This document shows positions 55,630 through 64,000 of a stretch of 64,000 nucleotides of DNA, piece after piece (positions within the stretch are counted from its first letter, which is position 1; the number at the start of each line of letters is the position of its first letter). Source of the stretch: Hymenopus coronatus (Eukaryota > Arthropoda > Insecta > Mantodea > Hymenopodidae); assembly GCA_030762935.1 (NCBI GenBank), contig CM060883.1, forward strand, positions 30,064,501 through 30,128,500. The letters run 5' to 3'. The notes below the pieces were generated by a model. It saw only the letters and a program-made list of their open reading frames with translations, was not told the origin of the DNA and did no database searches. Both the position numbers and the translations under genes were made by a program.

Positions 55630-56290
55630 GTGAAAAAAAAAAAATTTGAAGTGTTCCATTAACATGGCTTTCTCTACATCTGCAACAAACTATATTTAAA
55701 AGGGAGTACCATAGGTTAAAGTGATGGTCAAAAGCTGGTTGCTTTGCGACTGAAGTCCCTTGGTTTGTACGGACAGGAGCTGACAAATTCCTGTATGAGA
55801 AAAGTATGCTTTTTAAGGCTGAAACCAGAACAAAGAATATCTCATAAACGATCATCTATACGAAAATAATGTATACAACATAAATTGTGTGTTTTAACGT
55901 GCTCTACATTTTTTGTGTGCTAAGTTCTTCTATCTCTTACTGTTTAGCAGTTTTGCAAAATTCCGTAAAATTAATCCAGAATGGAGTAGTCTTCAGAGGC
56001 TATTCCCAGAGAATTCAAGATATACATTTTATTTGTCAGATAAATATATTTAATAAACCTATTTTAATCAAAAATCGTTAGAGCCATTTTTGATAAAATC
56101 AAATTTTTTGAAAAAAAATTCCATTTAAGGGTAGTTGGGGGTGGGGTGATTTTCTTGAAAATCTTCGTGTCGCATCCTTAGAAGATAGCAAACTTAGATA
56201 CCAAGTTTTCTATTTAACGCACTTTTCGTTTTTGAGATATGCTGTCCACAGACACACACGGACCTTTTTCCAAAAATGTTTTTTTTTTCT
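55630..56290 (-). repeat. R1 copy, partial
   Basis: GTGTTCCATTAACATGGCTT to CCTTTTTCCAAAAATGTTTT; lacks ~150 bp behind the right end and the left end. Confidence 0.88.
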
Positions 56291-56354
56291 GCTTCTAAGG
56301 ACTTGTTGGACGCCCCTCGTATGTTACTTTAAAATGCGAGTCAATTGGGGAATT

Positions 56355-56790
56355 AAGTGCCAAAGTAGCTCGGGGGTTAAAGTAAATTGGAAAGAAACCA
56401 GATTTCCATGGTTCAGAACCCGGCTATGGCACTGATTGTTCAGTCCTACTCTACCTTTCCAAATTCTGTGCTGGTGTGGAACAAATAATTAATCAACACT
56501 AGTTGACCTTACAGATAAACTATGACCGAGACTTAAGTACTTACGACATTTTAAGTCACCGTCGGAGTATGTAATCTCAAAGTAATTTGAGATCTCCTAG
56601 TGGTTTACCGGGAAATAGCGCGTCAGTTGAATTTGAATTTAATGCCGTATCAAGTTGTTGCCATGGTAACTCAGTGATTTGAGCAACTAGATAGAGAACA
56701 GGAGATCCATGTTTATGATTCCGGCCTTGCCATTGAGTATTTCAGTCTGACTCTCTCTCTCTCTGCTTCTCCAACTTCAGAATCCGCTTT
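56355..56790 (+). repeat. Two SINE-D copies
   Basis: First copy at 56355-56460 (GCCAAAGTAGCTCGGGGG, GGTTCAGAACCCGGCTATGG, TTGTTCAGTCCTACTCTACC). Second at 56655-56790 (TTGCCATGGTAACTCAGTGA, tail TATTTCAGTCTGACTCTCTC). Both are decayed. Confidence 0.72.
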
Positions 56791-56894
56791 CAATGCAGCA
56801 TTCATTTCAAAATCATAAATATTAAGAGAAATAATATATTTCATATATAATAATCATTTCATTCTAATTCTAACTTTTATGTTCTTTAGATTCA

Positions 56895-57715
56895 ACTGTA
56901 TTTACTTTCTCTATATATACTATGTACATAGTGTATAGAGAACGTATTGCACTCCACCCAAAAATTCGATACCGAGACTTCACCGGAAATATATGTTTTA
57001 GGGTCCCCTGATTCAAAATAAAAAAAAAAAAAAAAACAAAACAGTTTTAGAAAATGGTCCGTGTGTGTGTGTTTAAGTTGGTATTTAAGTTTAGTATCTT
57101 CCAGAGAAGCGACACGAAGTTTTAGAGAAAAATCCCCCCACCCCAAACTACCCTGTACATGGAACTTTTTTCGAAAACAGATTTTTTTTTAAAAATGGCT
57201 AACGATTTTTTTTAAAATATCGTATATTAAAGATATTTACCTGACTAATAAAATGTATATCTTCAATTTTCTTGGAATAGCCTCTGAAGACTCCTTTATT
57301 CTGGATGAAATTTACGGAATTTTGCATAACTTCTAAACAGTAAGAGATAGATAAAAACTTACTACACAAAAAATGTAGAGCACGTTAAGACACGCCATTT
57401 ATGTCATATACATTTCTTCGTGGAGTTGATAGTTGTTTTTTTAGGTATTCCTTGTTTTTGTTTCAGCTTTAAAAAGCTTATACTTTTCTCATACAGGAAT
57501 TTGTCAACTCCTGTCCATACAAACAAAGGAACTTCAGTCACTTAGCAACCAGCTTTTGACTATCAGTTTAACCTATGGTACTCCCTTTTATCCTTTCTAC
57601 TTACAAGTAAGCAGGCAATAAGATTATTTCTGCTATTTTTTTCTCGATTAGCATTAAGTAAATAGAAGCATAAACTTTCTAACAATAAATTGTTGCAGAG
57701 ATATAGAGACATTTT
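56895..57715 (+). repeat. R1 copy, nearly complete
   Basis: Palindrome ATATACTATGTACATAGTGT to TTGTTGCAGAGATATAGAGA. The site between GGTCCGTGTGTGTG and the TTGGTATTTAAG landmark is deleted by about 60 bp. A-rich tract at 57018-57040. Confidence 0.9.
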
Positions 57716-58196
57716 TTCGTACCTTTTCCTGAAGTGTTAGGAGAATTGTTTAGGGGTAGAAATCATTACTTTAAACTACCGTTATCTCTTAACCACTTCG
57801 AAAGTGACAGCATCGTTTTTCAGCTAGGAGCACCAACGAAATGAAAAAGGTAACGACATTTCCAAATGATTGCACCCCATAAGCAAGGGGCTTTTTAAAT
57901 GCGAGATGTTGAGTTTTCGTGTTGCCGCTTGCGTTTGTTTAACAAATTAATCACTTCGCTGTGTAAGCAACGATAAAAGAGAGAGCTACCTTCTTTAGAT
58001 CAATATCTGCACTAATGTTCCATCATGCACAAGAACATGCTACTGGTTCAGAATTACCAACTCTATAATATATATTATGAAAACCGGAATTAAAAATTAG
58101 GAACATCATTTTAGCATTAACATAAACAGAGAATTAAATTATGATATTGTAGTTCGATTTATTGCCTTAAAAGACAGAATTCTTTCCCAAAATATG
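57716..58196. other. No recognised element
   Basis: Nothing recognised. Confidence 0.45.
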
Positions 58197-59262
58197 TACT
58201 TTCTCTACACATAGTAGATAGAGAAGGTAATGTATTCCACCCCAAAAATTCGATGTCGAGATGTCACCGGAAATATGTGTTTTCTAGGAACAGTTTGTGC
58301 TGTTCAGACACAGGCGGACCATTTTCTTTAAAAACCTGATGTGTTCCATTCACATGACTTTCTCTACATCTCTGCTACAAATTATTGTTAAAAAGCTTAT
58401 GCTTCTATTTACTTCATACTAATCCAGAAAAAAATAGCAGAAACAATCTTATTACTTGCTTCCTTGTAAGTAGAAGTGAAATAAGGGAGTAACATAGGTT
58501 AAAGTGATAGTCAAAATCTGGTCGCTATGTGACTGAAGTTCCTTTGTTTGTATAGACAGCAGTTGACAAATTCCTGTATGAGAAAAGTATAAGTTTTTTA
58601 AAGCTGAAATCAATAAGGAATGTCTCAGAAACGATTAACTCCACGAAGAAAATGCATATAACGTAAATTGTGTGTTTTAATGTGGTCTAAATTGTTTGTG
58701 TGGTTTAGCAGTTATTCAAAATTCCATAAAATTAATCCAGAATAAAGTAGTCTTCAGAGGCTATTCCCTTAAAATTCAAGAAATACATTTTGCCTGGTAA
58801 ATATCTTTGATATGACATTTTAATTCAAATCGTTAGAGCCATTTTTGAGAATTTTGTCCATGTAAAGTGTAGTTTGGGGGGGCGGGTTCTCAAAATCTTC
58901 GTGTCGTATCCCTGGAAGATACTAAACTTAAATACCAGGTTAGATACTTTACCGATTTTTCGTTTTTTGAGTTATGTTACAGACACACGGAAACGAGAAA
59001 CTTTTTCTTAAAATGCTTTTTTTTTTTGGATACTAGGGACCCTAAAACATATTTCCGGTGAAATCTCGGTATCTAATTTTTGGGTGGAGTGCAACACCTT
59101 CTCTATATCCTATGTACATAGTCCGTGTAGAGAAACTGAAAATGACTAATGTATTCAGGAGACCTGGAAGCATATATTTCTGGTAAAATTTCGACATCAA
59201 ATTTTTGGGCGGAATATAATTCCTTCTCTGCCTACTTTGTACATAGTAAATGTAGAAAAAGT
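58197..59262. repeat. R1 fragments and a full minus-strand copy
   Basis: 58197-58290 forward left end; 58291-58335 reverse interior; 58336-59135 a reverse copy from CTGATGTGTTCCATTCACAT to GTGTAGAGAAACTGAAAA; 59145-59262 one more reverse left end. Confidence 0.87.
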
Positions 59263-59830
59263 AAAAGCGAAAAGTCGGTTAAACACCAAACTTTATATTT
59301 ATATTCAGCATCGACTAGGTTTTCAAGAAAATACCCCCAACACCAACTCCGTTTTCATAAAAGGTTCATTTGAAATTTTGAAAAATGTCTCTAAATATTT
59401 TAATTAAAACACCATAAATTTAAAATAGTTTTATGACAAATTAAATGTATACCTTCATTCTGGATGAATTTTGCATAGCTGGGAAACCTAAGAGATAGAA
59501 CAAAGCTTACTACACAAAAATGTAGATCTGGTTAAAACACACACTTTATATCGGATTCATTTTATTTGCAGGGTTGACCGATTTCAAGACATTTCTTGTT
59601 ATTGGTTTCAATTATGAGCAACTTAAACTTCTCTTAAAAGGAAGTTCATCTTTCGCGAAAATCGAATGTAAATTGTTTCACATAGTAACCGGTTTGTATA
59701 AAACTTATCCAACGCTTTAGCCTACTGCATTACCTTATTTCCTTGTACTTAGAAGGAACTAAAACAACCAATTCTGCTAACGTTTATCTCGGTTATCATG
59801 ATGCAAATAAAGGAATACTTTTTTCAAACA
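59263..59830 (+). repeat. R1 copy, middle to right part
   Basis: GCGAAAAGTCGGTTAAACAC to ATCATGATGCAAATAAAGGA. Strongly diverged. Confidence 0.78.
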
Positions 59831-60062
59831 ATAGATCCGTGTATGTGATTGTTTGCGATCGCGTTAAGTTCAGTAATTTGCAAGAATGCGAGGAGAAACT
59901 CACAATTTATAAAGCATACAATTTGTATACATAATATCCTTTGGTTAATCCATTTAAAATACCACTAAACTATTTATGTAGCTATATTTTCTTCACGTTT
60001 ACTCCCTGTAATATCCTGTTAGAAAGCTTTAAGGATTTCTGAATTTTATTTTTGGTCTTTAA

Positions 60063-60639
60063 CCCTTTGTTACCTGTCGGTACCTACAAGTTCCGCTTAT
60101 TTTAAGCATAACTATACAAATAGGGTTGTACTCTAGGATTAATTTCATGTTATACTAACCTTCAACTATAAACGACAAGTAATCAAAACTGTTTATATGC
60201 ACTTTTTACCCCAAATTTGCAGCATTTTTTTTAAATAAACAAAAAAGTAAAACCCAAATAACTATAGTCAGATGTAGCCCCATTAGCTTCCAACCATCAC
60301 ACCGATTATTTTACTTGGGCTCTCCCCGTCTTTTACCACAGTCACTGGGATTTGAACTTGCAACACTTGGCTTTGAATGGATGGCCATACCATTACCTAT
60401 CACCTAACCTCATGATCATCTGAACCACTTTTTTGGTGGTGCCTAATTCAGGATTATCTTTTAATTGGGAAGAAAAATATTAATAACGGATCTACATTTA
60501 TTTTCATTTCTATTTTCTCTATATATTTTATATAATAATGTTATAGGTTTATTCCCATATGTTTTACTAGAACTGCACTTTTGAACTTAAATTAAAGGAA
60601 AAACGGCAAATGTAGTATACTAATGCAGGCAACAAAGGG
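60063..60639. mobile_element. piggyBac-like MITE
   Basis: The left end CCCTTTGTTACCTG follows TTAA (60059-60062); the right end CAGGCAACAAAGGG (60626-60639) is its inverse with one mismatch and precedes TTAT, a one-base change from TTAA. Similarity between the ends extends weakly for about 40 bp. TTAA targets and CCC ends are the hallmark of piggyBac. No transposase remains; a tRNA-like SINE piece (B box GTTCAAATCCCAGTGACTG on the minus strand, near 60340-60362) lies inside. Confidence 0.75.
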
Positions 60640-61029
60640 TTATATGTCAATAAAGCAAGCTATTTATATTGAAATTTAGCAAAAGAACTTAGTTTACTTT
60701 GGCTTCTTACAATTTCCTTAGTTTCACTATCAGACAGCTGTGGTTGAAATCGTTTATAGCATACATAGTTGGCGTTCACATTGTAAAATTCAGAACTACC
60801 AATATTTGAACACAAATTATCACTAACCATCAAACATTTTAGAACTAGAGTGAAACGCCGTTTAGGAATAGGCTTGTGAGTGTCAATAAATTGATTTTCG
60901 AGTGTTTAATTTTGGCAATGCTACTTCTCTAGTGACTGTTTATACTTTGGCAGCATCTGCATTTAATTATTTCTGTCATGAAAACAGTTGCTTAACGCCT
61001 AGCAACCGCTGTTATACCTTCCCCCATCG
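60640..61029. other. No recognised element
   Basis: Nothing recognised. Confidence 0.45.
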
Positions 61030-61183
61030 TGCTAATTTACTTTCTCTACACATACTATGTTCATAGTGTATAGAGCAAGTATTGTATTCCATTCAAAAAT
61101 TCGTTACCGATATTTCACTTAAATATATGTTTTGATGTCCCCCGAGTCCAAAAAACACATTTTTAGAAATGGTCCGCGCGCGT

Positions 61184-61247
<64 letters not shown>

Positions 61248-61652
61248 CAGCATAGTTCAAAAACAAAACGACTTGGTATTTTAATTTGATATCTTCCAAG
61301 GATGCGTTACCAAGATTTTCAAGAAAATCTCTCCACCCCAAACTATCCTTTACATGGAAAAATTTTGAAAATGTTGGTGTCAAAAAAGGCTCTAACCATT
61401 TTTGACTAAAATACCGTACATCACAAATAACGTGTTTATTTTGAATTTTCTGGGAATAGCCTGTTTATTCTGGATGAATTTTGCAAAACTGGTAAACCGT
61501 AAGAGATAGAAAAAAACTTACTACACAAAAATGTAGATCTCGTTAAAGCGCACAGTTTATGTCAATATATTTGTGTTACAGAGTTGACCGTTTTCGAGAT
61601 ATTCCTAGTTATTGATTTCAATTTTACATTATGCATCTTCTCTTTCGTTTCA

Positions 61653-61697
<45 letters not shown>

Positions 61698-61790
61698 TTC
61701 TCTGGAAATGCAAAGCGAACTGAACTTCAATTGTTGACACATCGATCGGCTTTTAAAAGATTTGACTATCGCTTTAGTCTGATTGGAGAA
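61030..61790 (+). repeat. R1 copy with long (GT)n and (CT)n
   Basis: Palindrome CACATACTATGTTCATAGTG to TTTGACTATCGCTTTAGTC. (GT)n at about 61183-61246 and (CT)n at about 61653-61694. Ends where SINE-A sequence begins. Confidence 0.9.
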
Positions 61791-61854
61791 TAACATGCAG
61801 CCTGTCCTAATAGATTAGTAGGCGTGCCCATTCCGTGCCCAATTCTGAACACGA

Positions 61855-62083
61855 CGCTGTTTCATTTTCTGAAGAAGATTTTGGGTGTAAAAATCCTTAG
61901 CATGGCTTCCTTCGGATGGGAAGTAAAGCCGTTGGTCCCGTGTCATAGATTTACGGCACGTAAAAAAAACCTCAAGCCTGTTAGAGAGATCTCTGAGCAA
62001 AATTAAGCGGTCTTTCACGCCCAACTTAGAATGGGACGCTAAGAACCACAGTAGTTAAAGAGCGTCCATAATTACACGCCATT
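61855..62083 (+). repeat. SINE-A, head-truncated copy
   Basis: GTGTAAAAATCCTTAGCATG, AAGTAAAGCCGTTGGTCCCG and TAAAGAGCGTCCATAATTAC; lacks the tRNA head. Confidence 0.87.
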
Positions 62084-62350
62084 TTTTTTTCAAAAACAAA
62101 ACGCTCGTTAAATACCAAATTTGGTATTTAAGTACAAAATCTTCCAAAGATGCCCCACCCCAACATCCTGTATATGTGGTATTTTTTCGAACATTTTTAT
62201 TTTAAGATATTTTCTGGCAAATGTAATGAATACCTTGCATTGTCAGGGAATAGCCTCTAAAGACTTCATTCTGGAGACTTTTGTAAGTAAGAGAAAGACG
62301 GAAACTCACTACACAAAACATGTAGAATTCATTAAAACACACGCTTTATG
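62084..62350 (+). repeat. R1 copy, middle part
   Basis: CAAAAACAAAACGCTCGTTA to TTCATTAAAACACACGCTTT. Possibly the other side of a copy split by the SINE. Confidence 0.75.
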
Positions 62351-63479
62351 ACAATGACCTTTTTTCAAATAAATACATAAATATAAAATGAATTATTCTT
62401 CGTATAACGGTAGCATTAAAGTCTTTAACAGTTTGCTCAGGTCTAGCTTTTCTTCATTTTCATAAGCGCTCAACACACTATTTTCTCCTCATAACACCAG
62501 CACTTTCTTCTCCTTATTAATTCTCTTTATCGTTGACATGGAAACACGAGTATTAACGTGTTGTGAGCTTGTGACTCTGGATATATATACTGTTTATTCA
62601 GGGCCTTACCATATTTATCTATAACGTTACTTATAAGTTCACGCCCTTCTGAATGCACTACCTTACATTTCTTAACTTCAGACATGGTGAAAAGAATAGA
62701 AAATCTTCTTGCAGCATTGAACTACTTCAGCACCTTATTATGCTAGATAGACTATGCTAGGTTAATGCACATATCTGCAGGAATGATTACTGCATAACAG
62801 CTCACGAGGTAACTATATATCGCTTATCCCTCTCCCCACACCTCTTCCTGCAGGGCTCACGAGCCCAGAACGCAACTACACCGTATCTTAAAAATTGCTG
62901 GTGATTTGCGTAATATTTTGCATTTACTGGAACATTTTAAAGAATCTGGCAACTGGGTTGAAGAAGGTAGTTGGAAGGGAATCAAAACTGTATCACTTCC
63001 TTGTCCGGCCAGTTTAATGTTTTGAACAAGCATGCACCTGAGCAAAACCAAGGTCGCCCAGTCGTGCGTAAGCCGACACTTTATGAATTAAACAAAAAAG
63101 CATGTGTGGCTAGATCAAACAATAGAGGGGCCTTATCAATTACTGTTTCACTAATTTTTCGAAAATATTAGAATTTATGGTGCTCTGGCTAAAATACCTG
63201 TTATTAGAAGTCAAAAGGGTGTTTTATACAAAAAAATATACAATTTTCTACAGCCCTCAGGCAAGTTTCAAAATTCCGTATATTTGGGCGTGGTCTCAAA
63301 CACTGATTTAGATACTAAACAATAGAACATCAGATCCTTGTGTTTATATTTCTGCTGATATTTTCTATTTATATTTAGTTGTGGCTTTAGATAGTCATAT
63401 ATGAGCATTACTATTTTTGCAACCAATAATTTATTTTGTACCTACTCATATTCTGTACTATGCGTTGTTATTTTTCCTT
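62351..63479. other. No recognised element
   Basis: About 1.1 kb without R1 or SINE landmarks. The stretch 62850-63130 is less AT-rich, but neither strand gives a frame I recognise. Confidence 0.4.
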
Positions 63480-64000
63480 TTCGTACCACGTACAATGGAC
63501 ATAATACACAGAGAAAATATTTTATTGCACTCATAAATTCGATCCCAAGATTTCACCGGAAGTACATGTCTTAAGGATCCTAAACCCCCAAAAACTAATT
63601 CTTAGAAAAAGGTCGGGTGTTTATGTAAATAAGTTTTTAAGTGTGTATCTGTGAATAGCATAATTCAAAAACAAAAAGCCAATTAATACAAAACTTTGCA
63701 TCCAAGTTCAGCATTCTTCAAGGATGCTACAGGAAAATCTCCCACACCATACTAACCCTTGACATGGTAAAATGTTCTATTTTATTATTTTCTGAAACAT
63801 GGCTAATGACTCTGATGAAAATAACCAGATATTTAAGATATTTTCACGACAAATGAAATGTTAATCCAGAAATTTATAGGAATAGCCTCTGAAGTCCTCC
63901 TCCATTCTGGGAACTTCTGCATAACTAGTAAACCGTAATTTTACTACACAAAAAATGAACACGTTAAAGCAGACAATTTATGTCAAATACTTTCTCCTTT
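63480..64000 (+). repeat. R1 copy, runs off the window
   Basis: From CGTACCACGTACAATGGACA to the AAACCGTAATTTTACTACAC landmark at the window end. Confidence 0.85.

Noticed and set aside
1..64000. A previously undescribed multi-gene system.
   Set aside because: Only one receptor gene and one small peptide gene are supported. The rest is repeats; novelty here lies in repeat biology, not in a gene cluster.

Overview
This window is eukaryotic nuclear DNA from an arthropod, most likely an insect with a large, repeat-swollen genome. It is AT-rich, its genes are split by GT-AG introns of up to about 7.6 kb, most of it is transposon-derived sequence, and its main gene belongs to the protostome ionotropic receptor (IR) family. 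A polyneopteran such as a cockroach or stick insect would fit the intron size and SINE load, but the species cannot be read from the sequence.

The main gene is a complete nine-exon ionotropic receptor on the + strand, from the ATG at 5072 to the TAA at 41059. I assembled it by hand. All eight splice junctions use GT/AG and join in phase, giving a 614-residue protein with a signal peptide, a short amino-terminal domain, a split ligand-binding domain (S1 and S2), three transmembrane helices and a pore loop. It is a candidate chemosensory receptor, closest by eye to the IR75-type divergent IRs. A second, tiny gene follows at 49157-50083: a TATA promoter, an exon encoding four residues, an intron filled by a transposon, and a second exon completing a 46-residue secreted Tyr/Pro-rich peptide.

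Almost everything else is repeats. One family, called R1 here, makes up roughly 40% of the window in about 45 segments on both strands. Its unit is about 0.9-1.1 kb and noncoding. It has short terminal inverted repeats, a 40-bp palindrome at one end, a small hairpin at the other, and an internal GT/CA-rich site that has repeatedly grown into microsatellites. Other mobile DNA includes five tRNA-like SINE families (A to E), a degenerate Jockey-type LINE (about 11.7-15.5 kb), a Tc1-like transposon (18047-19950) split by a LINE fragment with a 5S rRNA-like stretch, several mariner/IS630-type remnants including a mariner folded into an inverted repeat (51452-52125), a piggyBac-like MITE (60063-60639) and a MITE with 27-bp perfect inverted repeats (10852-11675).

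Layout: 1-5 kb R1 copies and a SINE upstream of the promoter; 5-41 kb the receptor gene, with repeat-filled introns; 41-49 kb its 3' flank, with SINE and R1 copies; 49-50 kb the small peptide gene; 50-64 kb intergenic repeats. No prokaryotic features, CRISPR arrays or new multi-gene system were found. The main novelties are the R1 family and the inverted mariner.
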